Numbered from the stretch's first letter, positions 25,252 to 34,614 are shown. The stretch: 34,628 bases of DNA from an uncultured bacterium (GCA_900553205.1 USCK01000002.1:1-34628); one strand, 5' to 3'. Numbers and translations: made by a program. The notes: generated from the letters alone by a model not told the origin.

Positions 25252-26085
25252 ATGAAAATATCAACATTAAGGAAGGTATATCCATATCTATATAGAGAAA
25301 ATAGAAATGTAAAATGGCGCAAATTGACTGACAGTGAGTTTGAGACCTCAAAAAATCAACTGCAAAAAATTGCAAACTGTTTTGATGAAGCTACAAGATA
25401 TGCGCTATTAAATTCCACTAAAGGCAAGGAATATTTGCGCAATCGTATTCGTATTCAAAAGGGTAATTATCATTTTCCTGCTTACAAAATAAATCTGAAT
25501 GTAAACGGCAAAAATGAAAACTTTAGAACATACCGTAATGACTATTTTAGTACATACAAAGATATTACAAAAGATTATGCAAAGCATAATCTTATTCTGA
25601 CACATAATCGTCCGACACTTAGTCAGGCAATAAATATAGCTGTATGCAAAATGGTAGAAAAACACCCTAAAATGAAACCTTTTTACCTAAAACTGCATGG
25701 TTTTCCTATTATGAATAATCGTAATTGTGAATTTAACAAACCTTCAAATGCGTTTAAATGGTTTACAGGCAAAACTCCTATTGCGATAGGCGAATCAGGT
25801 CTAAACCTGACACTTAAAAAACATAAAAATGAAGTTTTAGATTTACTAAACGATTTGGGGAATTCATCGCCAAAAGATTATAGTTTTGTTGTCCTAAACG
25901 GTTTCAAAAAAATCGGAAAGTGTCCACATTCTTGGCATACGATGGCTATCACAAATGTAGATTCTAAAAAACAAACCATTTCTATTATAGATAAAAGAAG
26001 TAACACAATTTCTGAGATTTCATTTGATGATGTAGTAAACCGTTGTAAAGCTATCGTCGGTATTAAGCACGAAAAAGAAGTTTAG
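25252..26085 (+). CDS. Calpain-like cysteine protease candidate
   Basis: A 277-residue protein with no signal peptide. Residues 36-70 (QLQKIANCFDEATRYALL, then STKGKEYLRNRIRI) resemble the start of calpain-type papain-fold proteases, in which the active Cys follows a Q....I.DC pattern; the candidate nucleophile is C43. The catalytic His would be H229 in HSWHTMAITNVD, with an acidic or Asn partner at about D247 (IIDKRS), in the usual order. Residues around 122-142 (LSQAINIAVCKMVEKHPKMKP) also recall the family. The usual oxyanion Gln at Cys-6 is shifted (Q38 is at Cys-5), so activity is uncertain. No Shine-Dalgarno is visible before the ATG. The assignment rests on motif resemblance alone. Confidence 0.5.
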   Translation: MKISTLRKVYPYLYRENRNVKWRKLTDSEFETSKNQLQKIANCFDEATRYALLNSTKGKEYLRNRIRIQKGNYHFPAYKINLNVNGKNENFRTYRNDYFSTYKDITKDYAKHNLILTHNRPTLSQAINIAVCKMVEKHPKMKPFYLKLHGFPIMNNRNCEFNKPSNAFKWFTGKTPIAIGESGLNLTLKKHKNEVLDLLNDLGNSSPKDYSFVVLNGFKKIGKCPHSWHTMAITNVDSKKQTISIIDKRSNTISEISFDDVVNRCKAIVGIKHEKEV

Positions 26086-26209
26086 AAAAATTTTATGAAC
26101 TCTACTGTTGGCTAATATATAAATCTTCGGTTGGGGAATATGAAATTCCTTATGCGTTTGTAACATGTAATGTGTGCGACATAGTTGTCGAAAGATAAAA
26201 GGAGATAAT

Positions 26210-26557
26210 ATGAAGAAAACATTATTAGCTACAACATTATTGGTTGCAATAGCAGTTAGTACAAACGCATCTCAAGCATTTTCTTGGAGCAGATTGAACC
26301 CTGCAACTTGGGGTACTTGTCCAAAAGCAGAAAAAGTTTGTAAGAAGGAAGAACCTTGCAAACCAAAATGCAAATGTAAAAAAGACAAATGCGACCCTTG
26401 TAAAAAACAAACCTGCAAGCCAAAATGTGACCCATGCGAAAAGAAAGTTGAACAATGTAATCCTTGTCAAAAAGCAGTTGTCCCTTGCGACCCATGTGGC
26501 AAACCAATTCCACCTTGTGATGCTTGTGACAAGTTACAAGATGCAACAGAAAGATAG
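26210..26557 (+). CDS. Secreted cysteine-rich small protein
   Basis: A 115-residue protein with an N-terminal signal peptide (MKKTLLATTLLVAIAVSTNA, cleavage near ASQA-F). The mature part begins FSWSRLNPATWG and then holds 16 Cys in about 70 residues, most in repeated CxPC, CKPKC and CDPC units with intervening Lys and Pro. The start at 26210 is chosen over an in-frame ATG at 26174, since AAAAGGAG lies 5 nt upstream and the signal peptide begins there. I do not recognise the family. In the periplasm it could form disulfides or bind metals. It is closed by a clear terminator. Confidence 0.8.
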   Translation: MKKTLLATTLLVAIAVSTNASQAFSWSRLNPATWGTCPKAEKVCKKEEPCKPKCKCKKDKCDPCKKQTCKPKCDPCEKKVEQCNPCQKAVVPCDPCGKPIPPCDACDKLQDATER

Positions 26558-26578
26558 ATATTTGCTTCTAAATAATGA

Positions 26579-26613
26579 AGGGATAAAACAAAATTGTTTT
26601 ATCCCTGTTTTTT
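26579..26613 (+). terminator. Rho-independent terminator after the Cys-rich protein gene
   Basis: Perfect 12-bp arms AGGGATAAAACA (26579-26590) and TGTTTTATCCCT (26595-26606) enclose the loop AAAT and are followed by G and a T-run (26608-26613). It overlaps the stop codon of the convergent yihY gene by two bases. Confidence 0.88.
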
Positions 26614-27490
26614 AATCTTTATCTTCATTCTGCATAATCGCAATAAGTTCTTCTTGCTCAAGTTTGTCGTGAACTTGAGAATTTATTTCACCACCTATCA
26701 AAATCAACATTGAAGTGAAATAAAACCAAACCATTAACATAGCAAAGGCTGCGATTGTACCATAAACAAAGTTATAGGTATGAAGTTTGTTTACATAGAT
26801 AGAGAACCCACCTGATGCCAACAACCATATTACACAGAAAAATAATGTCCCCGGTAATGCGCTCTTGCGTTTCAAACGTTCTGACCAACTTACATCAGGG
26901 AAAATATAGTATTGCAAAAATGCCATTAAGAATAATGCCATAAATGCAACAGGCCACCTTATTGCAAGCAAGGTATCAGCAATATTCGGTGCAAGGTTTA
27001 TAAACGCTGTCAAGAATCTGATAATTACCTTACCAAATATAATTATGTTTATACTCAAAAATAATACCAAAGTATTTACGACAACCATAACAAGAGATAA
27101 AAGTCTTGTATAAACAAAAGCTCTTGTTTCTTCAACTTTGTATGCTCTGTTAAGACCTTTAATAACAACAGATAAAGCGTTCATTGACATAAATAATGTA
27201 ATCAACAAACCTGCAACAGCAACCGTCGAACCTCTCGGGAAGCCCAAAACTTGGTCTAACACACTGCGAATCAGCCTAATTGAATCGTCGGGCATAACCC
27301 GTTCCATAAACAGGAATAGAGGATTCATAAAATAGTTTTTACCGATTAGATTGAACAAAGACATCAAAAACAACATAAACGGGAAAATACCAATTACGAG
27401 CATATAACTCATTTCTGCAGCCATGCCGGAGAAATCGTTATCAATAATGGATTTAACTGTTCTGATTACAAAATCTAACGCTTTACCCAT
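26612..27490 (-). CDS. yihY: YihY/BrkB family inner-membrane protein
   Basis: A 292-residue integral membrane protein of the YihY (UPF0761, historically BrkB) family. Six or so membrane helices are visible, with typical features AAEMSYMLVIGIFPFMLFLMSLF in helix 1, the central GLNRAYKVEETR loop and the C-terminal YGTIAAFAMLMVWFYFTSMLILIGGEIN segment. The molecular function of the family is unsettled; transport or envelope-related roles have been proposed. Its start overlaps the end of the nrnA-like gene by 8 nt, with a GAGGAG ribosome site inside that gene, so they are cotranscribed. Confidence 0.92.
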   Translation of the reverse strand: MGKALDFVIRTVKSIIDNDFSGMAAEMSYMLVIGIFPFMLFLMSLFNLIGKNYFMNPLFLFMERVMPDDSIRLIRSVLDQVLGFPRGSTVAVAGLLITLFMSMNALSVVIKGLNRAYKVEETRAFVYTRLLSLVMVVVNTLVLFLSINIIIFGKVIIRFLTAFINLAPNIADTLLAIRWPVAFMALFLMAFLQYYIFPDVSWSERLKRKSALPGTLFFCVIWLLASGGFSIYVNKLHTYNFVYGTIAAFAMLMVWFYFTSMLILIGGEINSQVHDKLEQEELIAIMQNEDKD

Positions 27491-28445
27491 TCAGATGCTC
27501 CTCAATCGTTTTAAGAAGTTTTTTTAAAGCCTTATCAATACTTGTTTTTATTAAACAACCGGCTGCAAAAGTATGCCCCCCGCCACCATATTCTGCACAA
27601 ATACCTGCAACATCTATAGTTTTGCTTCGCATAGAAATTTTTGTTGATTTAGAATCTATTTCTTTTGCAATAAATGCTATCTCTGTAGAATCTATAGCAC
27701 GCAAGGTTTCCACAAGCCCTTCTGTAAAATCATCTTTTGCTTGGTACTTTTCAAGGTCTTTTTTGTAAACAGTTGTGTATGCAACTTTGTCATTAAACAA
27801 AAATTCAGCCTTGTTTACGCAAGAATTTTGAAACATCACAAAATCCTTGGATTTTTTTTCATAACAGTTTTTGTATATCTCATTTGGATTAATACCGATT
27901 TTTACGAGTTGCGCAACAGATAAAAAGACTTTTTCTGATGTGTTTTCATATCTGAACCCACCCGTATCAGTCAGAATTGCAGTATATAGCCCTGTTGCAG
28001 TTTCAAGCGAAATATCCCAATTTTGTTCATTATATATTCCCAACAATACTTCACCTGTTGAGCTTGCACTTGGATTAATAATATTAATATCAGCAAATCC
28101 GTTGTTTGTTTTGTGATGATCAATATTGATTGTATTTTTTGCTTTATCAAAAAGAATCTGATGATTTGCTAATCTGTCCAAAGATGCAACATCTAAAGTT
28201 ATAACAAGGTCATACACCATTGATATATCAAACTCAAATTTTGCAGTTTCTATATGAGGCAAAAACTTATAACAATTAGGCAAATGACCTATGACTAATA
28301 TATCAGCTTTCTTTTTAAATTTTTCGTAAATTATTGTGTACATTGAACTCGTACTACCAAGCGCATCACCGTCGGGATTGATATGACTCATAATCAATAT
28401 CTTGGTCGAGTTCTTTATTAAATCTTCCAGTTGATTAAATTTCAT
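27483..28445 (-). CDS. nrnA: DHH/DHHA1 phosphoesterase (NrnA-like oligoribonuclease)
   Basis: A 320-residue protein of the NrnA type, which degrades nanoRNA and may also hydrolyse pAp or cyclic-dinucleotide breakdown products. Metal-site motifs are HINPDGDALGS (21-31), TLDVAS (about 84-89) and the DHH motif IDHHKTN (108-114). The DHHA1 substrate-binding signature GGGGHTFAAG is at about 287-296. The ATG has no Shine-Dalgarno but a TGC-TAATAT extended -10 exactly 6 nt upstream. It is divergent from dciA with 47 nt between starts, and upstream of yihY. Confidence 0.93.
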   Translation of the reverse strand: MKFNQLEDLIKNSTKILIMSHINPDGDALGSTSSMYTIIYEKFKKKADILVIGHLPNCYKFLPHIETAKFEFDISMVYDLVITLDVASLDRLANHQILFDKAKNTINIDHHKTNNGFADINIINPSASSTGEVLLGIYNEQNWDISLETATGLYTAILTDTGGFRYENTSEKVFLSVAQLVKIGINPNEIYKNCYEKKSKDFVMFQNSCVNKAEFLFNDKVAYTTVYKKDLEKYQAKDDFTEGLVETLRAIDSTEIAFIAKEIDSKSTKISMRSKTIDVAGICAEYGGGGHTFAAGCLIKTSIDKALKKLLKTIEEHLNG

Positions 28446-28451
28446 TATATA

Positions 28452-28460
28452 ATATTAGCA
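28452..28460 (-). promoter_or_regulatory. Extended -10 promoter 6 nt upstream of nrnA ATG
   Basis: On the minus strand TGC (28460-28458) and TAATAT (28457-28452), then TATATA and the ATG at 28445. The spacing is the same as for the CDF, lptC and marR genes. No Shine-Dalgarno. Confidence 0.55.
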
Positions 28461-28492
28461 TAAAAAAGGCTAAAAAAAAGGGGCAAAAAATA

Positions 28493-28825
28493 TTGGCTAA
28501 AAAAGTTATGTACACAGATTTTGAAGGAGTTGATTCTGTAATTGCAGAACTGCTCAACAACAAAGATATCAAAAAAGCTGTGACTCGCTCTAACTTGTAT
28601 CGTTTTTGGCAATCTGTTGTTGGCGAAAAATTCGGTGCAAAATCAAGACCATACAGTATGATAGGTGGTGGAGTTATGGTTATCGCCTGCGCTAATAATG
28701 TTGTAGCTCAAGAACTGCTTTATCAAAAAGCTATGATTATCAAAAAATTTGCACCATACTTGAAGTCCTTGAAGATTAATCTTAAAGATATCAAATTCGA
28801 CCCTAAGAAGTGGAAAAACGAGTAA
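28493..28825 (+). CDS. dciA: DciA/DUF721 family protein (putative replicative helicase loader)
   Basis: A 110-residue protein with the DUF721/DciA pattern: FWQSVVGEKFGAKSRPYSM, a central GGGVMVIACANNVVAQELLYQKAMII strand-helix segment and a short C-terminal tail. DciA interacts with DnaB helicase in bacteria lacking DnaC/DnaI-type loaders. The start is TTG at 28493, supported by GGGG (28480-28483) at 9 nt; the next in-frame ATG (28508) would be 24 nt from the ribosome site. Confidence 0.85.
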   Translation: MAKKVMYTDFEGVDSVIAELLNNKDIKKAVTRSNLYRFWQSVVGEKFGAKSRPYSMIGGGVMVIACANNVVAQELLYQKAMIIKKFAPYLKSLKINLKDIKFDPKKWKNE

Positions 28826-28873
28826 TTGAAATCTTATTAATTTCCTATTCACCTAATAATAACTTGAATTAAC

Positions 28874-30073
28874 CTACTTAAACTTAACTTTTTGTCCTTC
28901 TTTTAAGCTATCGTTTAGGTTAGTGATTAATCTTTCGTCACCTTTTAAGCCTTCAAGAATTTCAATCTTATCGCCTAAATCTCGTCCTTGTTTTACTCGT
29001 ATAAAATGGATAGTAGAATCAGGTCTTACCTCTGCAACATAACTATCAGGTGAGGCTAATGTTGTTATACAAGCTGGGTTTACTGTCATAAATTTTTGCA
29101 TACCTTTTAAATCAACCTTAGTTTTTACATATTGACCGCTATACAAACCCATATTTTTATCATTATTTATAACAACTACAACTTCCATAATTCTTGCAAC
29201 ATTATCTAACTTAGCAGAAATTTGGGAAATATATCCTCTAACCTTATGTTTAGGGTCTTCCGGTATATATACATCTACGGCTTGTCCGTTATGGATATAT
29301 CTAACAAAATTTTGTGGAACAAAAATAGAAGTTCTCAACTTGCTTATTTGTTGGACTTCAAACATACTTGTACTTGTTGTACTGCCACCTGCTACAACAT
29401 TTGCCCCTGCATCAATATTATACTTACTGATAACTCCGTCAAATGGTGCTACAACTCTTTTATATCCTTGCAAAGCAGTTAATCGCTGTAAATCTGATTT
29501 TGCTTTTTCTACATCTGCTTTTGCACCCAAAAAATTCATTTCAGAAGTTTTGAAATCGTTATACTTTGTATCTAGTTCTTGTTTTGAAATAGCACCATTT
29601 ACTGATGATTTTTTGTATCTGTCATAAGTTTGACTTGCATAATTATATTGATATCTTGTTTCCATAAGATGTTTTTCGGCAGAAATCAATGCAGATTTTG
29701 CGCTTTGTGCTTCTGCATCTAAGTCAGGGGTATCAATCGTTGCTAACACCTGTCCTTTTTTTACATGGTCACCTAACTGTACATATCTTTGGTTTACAAA
29801 ACCAGTTATTCTTGAAAATATTTCTGTACGATAATAAGGCTTCAATTCACCTGATAACTCTATAGATGGAGCTCCGTCTTGGATTTGAGGAGTTTCTGTT
29901 ATCGCAACATACTCAACCTCTCTTGAATCTATTGAAGTTATTATATATCTTGCAATCTTCGGCACAATACCTATAATAAAAAATATTAGAAAAACAACGA
30001 CTGCCATTCTTTTAGGCTCGTTTTTGGTTAGTTTAATCCACAAATTTTTTATAAAAGTTTTTATCTTATTCAT
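28874..30073 (-). CDS. RND efflux periplasmic adaptor (membrane fusion protein)
   Basis: A 399-residue adaptor of the AcrA/MdtA class. It has an N-terminal membrane helix (about 22-42). The lipoyl half-motif GFVNQRYVQLGDHVKKGQVLATID (about 91-114) precedes a helical hairpin (about 118-198), and the second lipoyl half follows (VVAPFDGVISKYNIDAGANV, about 207-226). Beta-barrel and membrane-proximal domains follow. It bridges the RND pump and the outer-membrane channel. Its start overlaps the pump gene by 8 nt, with a GAGG ribosome site. It is the last gene of the efflux unit; no terminator is visible in the 48-nt gap to dciA. Confidence 0.95.
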   Translation of the reverse strand: MNKIKTFIKNLWIKLTKNEPKRMAVVVFLIFFIIGIVPKIARYIITSIDSREVEYVAITETPQIQDGAPSIELSGELKPYYRTEIFSRITGFVNQRYVQLGDHVKKGQVLATIDTPDLDAEAQSAKSALISAEKHLMETRYQYNYASQTYDRYKKSSVNGAISKQELDTKYNDFKTSEMNFLGAKADVEKAKSDLQRLTALQGYKRVVAPFDGVISKYNIDAGANVVAGGSTTSTSMFEVQQISKLRTSIFVPQNFVRYIHNGQAVDVYIPEDPKHKVRGYISQISAKLDNVARIMEVVVVINNDKNMGLYSGQYVKTKVDLKGMQKFMTVNPACITTLASPDSYVAEVRPDSTIHFIRVKQGRDLGDKIEILEGLKGDERLITNLNDSLKEGQKVKFK

Positions 30074-33000
30074 CTTCTGCCTCTATAAGTTTTTTATTAT
30101 TTTTATTCATAACTGCAAATAGCATTGGTACAACAATCAAAGTTGCAAAAGTTGCAAACAACAAACCACCAATAACTGTTCTACCAATAGGTGCGTTTTG
30201 TTCTCCACCTTCACCTATACCTAATGCCATAGGTAACATACCCAAAATCATTGCTGAAGCCGTCATTATAACAGGACGGATTCTTGTATAACCAGCCTCT
30301 ATAGCTGCATCTATTGAAGATAATCCTTCCTTCATTTTTTCTGTTGCAAAGGATATAACAAGAATTGAGTTTGCACAAGATACACCAACTGCCATAATAG
30401 AACCCATCAATGCTTGAACACTAAATGTCGTATCTGAGATAAACAACATCCATATAATACCTGATAAAGCAAGAGGAACAGGTGTAATTATAATAAACGG
30501 ATTTCTCCAAGATTGGAAGTTTACAACAATCAACAAATATACAAGAACCAATGCTAGCATCAAACCAGAAAGTAATGATGTAAATACATAATCCATTGAT
30601 TTTGCTTGTCCAAAGATATTGATAAATGTTCCTCTAGGTGCAATTTTTTGGTATTTCTTAACAATTTTGTTTATATCTCTTGTAACTCCAGCCAAATCTC
30701 TATCTTGGATATTTAACAAAATGTCATATATCGATTGAATATCATAGTGATTAACAACACTAGCTGTTGTTCCTGAGCTTACTTCTGCGATATTAGAAAG
30801 TCTTACCGGTTTATTATTGTTGTAAGAAACAGGAACATCAGTTACATTTTTCACTGTATCAACATTATAAGTAGGTACTTGAACTACCAAATTGTAATTA
30901 ACACCATTTTGAGGATCTACCCAATAATTTGGTGCAACCATAGCACTAGAAGTCAATGCTGTTAATAGATTTTCTGATACAGTTTCTTGAGAGAGTTTCA
31001 TAATAGATGCACGTCTTTTATCAACTTCAACCCTAACCTCTGGAGTATCTGTTATTTGGTGGATGTGTGCATCAGCAACCCCTCTAACTCGTTTTACATC
31101 TTCAAGCATTTTTGAGGTTAGAGCAAAATTTGCCTTCAAATCTTTACCCTGAACCTTTATATCGACAGGAGATGCCAAACCAAAGTTCAAGATTTTACCA
31201 ACCATATCTGCGTTTTGGAAGAAGAAAGTAGAGTCAGGGAATTCTTTGTTCAATTCTTTTCTAAGTTTTTTCACATATTGTTTTGTAGGTTTATGATTTT
31301 CTTTCAATGCAATAAGGATTTCGCCATCTCCAACACCTATTTGCGAGTTATCCATAAATGCAAGGTTAATCATACTTGCAGGAAGTCCTATATTATCAAG
31401 TATAGTATCAAGTTCTGTTGGTGGAATAACACGTTTTATTGTTTCTTCAATAGCTGAAAACTCTCTTGCCGTTTCTTCTATTCTTGTACCATGTGGAGCA
31501 TATACATGTAATCGGATTTGACCAGCATCAACTTCTGGGAAGAAATTTTCACCAATAAATGGTAATAAAACTAACGCCGATAAAACAATAATACCGTACA
31601 CTACACCAACTTGTTTTGGTTTTGGGATTACATCTTTTTGCAAGAAAGATTTATAAACTTCTCTTAATTTGCTAAAGTTTGTATTAACCCAAGTATTAAC
31701 TTTATATAATATAGAATCTGGTTTCAAAACTTCTTTGTTTTTCAACAATTTATCTACAAGTACAGGGACTAGCGTATTAGATAACATATATGAGCCAATC
31801 ATCGCAAAGATAACTGACATTGCAAGAGGTATAAACAAATATTTTGTAGAACCTTCCATCAAAAATATTGGTGCAAATACTGTACAAATAGACAATGTAG
31901 AAACCAATGTAGGTGATGCAACTTCAGCTGCAGATTTATAAATAACTTCTTTAATTGACTGTCCCTGAACAGACATAGCTTCTTTGTTTCTCAAAATATT
32001 TTCGATAACAACAGTTGCGTTATCAACCAACATACCAATGGCCAAGCCTAAACCACTCAAGGACATCATGTTGATTGTTTGTCCACACATTGCAAAACAA
32101 ATTACTGCAAAAAGAACAGATAAAGGAATAGATATTGCAATAATAAAGGTTGAGCGAACACTACCTAAGAATATTAATATCATCAAAGCAGTTAACAATG
32201 CTGCTAAAGTACCTGAAAAAATTACATCTCGAATTGATGCTTTTACAAATACTGATTGGTCAAACAATACCTGCATCTTTACACTTTCAGGAATTGTTTT
32301 TGCAATAGTCGGAAGTAAATTTTTAACCCCATTTACAACATTTAGAGAAGAAACACCTCCAGCTTTATACACAACCATTAAAGACCCAGGTGTACCATTT
32401 TCGCGAACAATATTTGTTTGGATTGCATTACCGTCATGAATATTTGCAACATCACCTAAGTAAACAATTTCTCCTGCTTTTGAAAGCACAGGAAAATCGT
32501 TCATTTCATTAACTGTTTGTGGTGCGTTGTTTAAGGTTACAAGATAATCCTTGTTGCCGATTTTTGCATTACCTGACGGAATAATTACGTTTTGCCCAGC
32601 TATCGCTTTTGTAATTTCTTCCGGTGTCATGCCTCTAGCTTCAAGCTTTTGCATATCAATATCAGCCATTATTTGACGGACTTTACCACCCATTGGTAGT
32701 GGTACTTGAGCGCCGGAAACTTTTGTTAGCTGAACCTTGATGTTGTTTTGTGCAAGGTCAGTAACTTTTTGTAATGGAAGTTTTGCCGAAGATATAACAA
32801 CTTGCAAAACAGGAATTGTCGTTGGTGTATATTTTAAAACTTCAGGAGGTCTTATACCAAGTGGCATATTTTTCATAGATACCTGTGAGGCGGCACTAAT
32901 CTGAGTAATACCAGCATTGATATCTGTTCCCGGGTGAAGAAAAACTCTTATTACTCCAACTCCCAACAAAGATTGAGATTCAATTCTTTCGATACCGTTA

Positions 33001-33227
33001 ACATTCGATGCGTATGCACGTTCTGCAATAGTAACAATTCTTCGCTCAATATCTTTTGCTTGCATGCCTGTATATGTCCAAACGGCAGTAACTACAGGAG
33101 TATCAATTTCAGGAAAAATATCTATAGGTGTTTTGAATATGGTTACAATCCCCATAATCAAAATAAATAACGCCATTACTATAAACGTATAATGATATTT
33201 AAGAACCATTTTTACAAAGTTTTTCAT
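30066..33227 (-). CDS. RND efflux pump permease (AcrB/MdtB superfamily)
   Basis: A 1053-residue inner-membrane proton-driven transporter of the HAE-RND type, with twelve membrane helices in two halves each carrying a large periplasmic loop. The helix-4 segment GMLVDNATVVIENI holds D402 and N403 at the positions of AcrB Asp407 and Asp408. The helix-10 segment GVSCANSILV has A952 where AcrB has Lys940. So one aspartate is kept and two of the classic relay residues are changed, a pattern known in some RND subfamilies. Substrates (drugs, bile salts, lipids) cannot be told. The ATG overlaps the stop of the channel gene (ATGA), and the adaptor gene overlaps its end. Confidence 0.95.
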   Translation of the reverse strand: MKNFVKMVLKYHYTFIVMALFILIMGIVTIFKTPIDIFPEIDTPVVTAVWTYTGMQAKDIERRIVTIAERAYASNVNGIERIESQSLLGVGVIRVFLHPGTDINAGITQISAASQVSMKNMPLGIRPPEVLKYTPTTIPVLQVVISSAKLPLQKVTDLAQNNIKVQLTKVSGAQVPLPMGGKVRQIMADIDMQKLEARGMTPEEITKAIAGQNVIIPSGNAKIGNKDYLVTLNNAPQTVNEMNDFPVLSKAGEIVYLGDVANIHDGNAIQTNIVRENGTPGSLMVVYKAGGVSSLNVVNGVKNLLPTIAKTIPESVKMQVLFDQSVFVKASIRDVIFSGTLAALLTALMILIFLGSVRSTFIIAISIPLSVLFAVICFAMCGQTINMMSLSGLGLAIGMLVDNATVVIENILRNKEAMSVQGQSIKEVIYKSAAEVASPTLVSTLSICTVFAPIFLMEGSTKYLFIPLAMSVIFAMIGSYMLSNTLVPVLVDKLLKNKEVLKPDSILYKVNTWVNTNFSKLREVYKSFLQKDVIPKPKQVGVVYGIIVLSALVLLPFIGENFFPEVDAGQIRLHVYAPHGTRIEETAREFSAIEETIKRVIPPTELDTILDNIGLPASMINLAFMDNSQIGVGDGEILIALKENHKPTKQYVKKLRKELNKEFPDSTFFFQNADMVGKILNFGLASPVDIKVQGKDLKANFALTSKMLEDVKRVRGVADAHIHQITDTPEVRVEVDKRRASIMKLSQETVSENLLTALTSSAMVAPNYWVDPQNGVNYNLVVQVPTYNVDTVKNVTDVPVSYNNNKPVRLSNIAEVSSGTTASVVNHYDIQSIYDILLNIQDRDLAGVTRDINKIVKKYQKIAPRGTFINIFGQAKSMDYVFTSLLSGLMLALVLVYLLIVVNFQSWRNPFIIITPVPLALSGIIWMLFISDTTFSVQALMGSIMAVGVSCANSILVISFATEKMKEGLSSIDAAIEAGYTRIRPVIMTASAMILGMLPMALGIGEGGEQNAPIGRTVIGGLLFATFATLIVVPMLFAVMNKNNKKLIEAEDE

Positions 33228-34591
33228 TTAATACTGCTCCCTAATGATTTATAAATATCAACTGTATCAACTAATGTACATATTTTTGCATTGTACATAG
33301 AACTTTGGTTAATCAAAAATTGACGTCTTGCATCAAGTTTATCAATTTTGTTTCCTGTACCGTTTGTATAACGTATATCAGCAACTTGATAATAATGTGC
33401 TGATTTTAATATAGTTTTGTTAAACTGTTCATAAGAATTATAATCAGCTTTTAAGCAAGATAGAGCATTTTCGATTTCACAGAACGCATTTAACAGTACA
33501 TTGTTGTATGCGTGAAGTCGTTCTGTTGCAATAGCCTTGTTGTATTTTAGATAAGACATTTTGTAGCCACCTGTGTATAAATCAAGCAGTAAACCTGCAC
33601 CTAATTGATAAACTGTGCTATTCCAATCAAAAATTCTTCCAGCCTTGATTGTTTCAAACCCAATCATTTCATTAAGGTTCACTGACGGTAGAAACATCTT
33701 CTTAGCAACTCTAACATCCATTGCAGCTTTTTTGATACCGAGTTCTGCTTGAATAACATCAGGTCTGTTATATATCAAATCCGATTTGATTTCAGAATTA
33801 ATACTGAATGGAAATCCTGTGTTAGCAACAGTTTTGCGTTCTATGTTTGTATCAGCTTCAGGCGAAACACCTCTCAATACTGCAAATTGATGTAAAAGAA
33901 CCTCTCTTTGTTTTATCAGAGCATTTAATTCATTTTGTTGAACAACAAGCTCGTATTCTGTTGTATATAGGTTGTCATAAGGTATGATTCCTCCTGTATA
34001 TAATTGTCGTTTAAGAGCGATTGTTTCATTCAGGTTTGAAATCATTTCTTCACAATTTTTGATAAGAGCATCTGACAAAATAATATTGAAATATGAACAT
34101 ACAACTTCTGATGAAATAGCTAATCTTGCTATATTCAAATCTTCTTCGCTGATTTTTACTTGTAGTTTAGATGATTTAACTTTATCTGACAATTTGCCGA
34201 AAATATCTAATTCCCAATTAAAAAGCAAAGGTAAGTGTAAATAATTGTGGCTTGCGTATGTTCCTGTCCATTTTGAAACAGTTTTGTATGGATAAACTGA
34301 CGGATTTATACTTAGTTGTGGAAGTCGTTCAGATTTTATTGTTCCAAGAATAGCTTCCGATTGTTTTATTCTTGCTTTTGCAATTTTTATATCAAGGTTA
34401 TTTGCAAGCGCTTCTTCTACATATCCGTTAAGAAGCTCATCATTATAACTTTCCCAATATGGTGACAGGGTGAAAACTTTTTCTTGTTGTTTTTTTGTTT
34501 TTGATACCTTTATTTTTACATCTTGTATTGCGAATACAGGTGTCTGCAAAAATAAACCTGTCAATATTAATAGTGTAATCGCCTTTTTCAA
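33224..34591 (-). CDS. TolC/NodT-type outer-membrane efflux channel
   Basis: A 455-residue outer-membrane factor with a signal peptide ending near TPVFA-I. It has two OEP-type repeats of long coiled helices separated by beta segments; conserved marks are NNLDIKIAKARI, NWELDIFGKL and NRPDVIQAELGIKKAAMDV. The signal peptide lacks a lipobox Cys, unlike many NodT proteins. The start codon is TTG at 34591, chosen since AGGA lies 8 nt upstream and the signal peptide begins there; no ATG is in frame just upstream. It is the first gene of the channel-pump-adaptor operon, an order with the channel first. Confidence 0.93.
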   Translation of the reverse strand: MKKAITLLILTGLFLQTPVFAIQDVKIKVSKTKKQQEKVFTLSPYWESYNDELLNGYVEEALANNLDIKIAKARIKQSEAILGTIKSERLPQLSINPSVYPYKTVSKWTGTYASHNYLHLPLLFNWELDIFGKLSDKVKSSKLQVKISEEDLNIARLAISSEVVCSYFNIILSDALIKNCEEMISNLNETIALKRQLYTGGIIPYDNLYTTEYELVVQQNELNALIKQREVLLHQFAVLRGVSPEADTNIERKTVANTGFPFSINSEIKSDLIYNRPDVIQAELGIKKAAMDVRVAKKMFLPSVNLNEMIGFETIKAGRIFDWNSTVYQLGAGLLLDLYTGGYKMSYLKYNKAIATERLHAYNNVLLNAFCEIENALSCLKADYNSYEQFNKTILKSAHYYQVADIRYTNGTGNKIDKLDARRQFLINQSSMYNAKICTLVDTVDIYKSLGSSIK

Positions 34592-34614
34592 TACTCTATT
34601 CCTATAACAATATA

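Noticed and set aside
26112..26195. GGAAT...ATTCC and CGACA...TGTCG inverted repeats before the Cys-rich gene as operators
   Set aside because: Only 5-bp arms; too short to separate from chance in AT-rich DNA, so not listed as features.
26330..26540. Short near-repeats in the Cys-rich gene considered as a CRISPR or tandem DNA repeat
   Set aside because: The repetition follows codons for Cys, Pro and Lys in one frame and varies in length; there are no conserved direct repeats with spacers.
31984..32439. 151-codon plus-strand open frame inside the RND pump gene
   Set aside because: It is antisense to a clearly conserved pump gene and has no ribosome site; it is a shadow frame.
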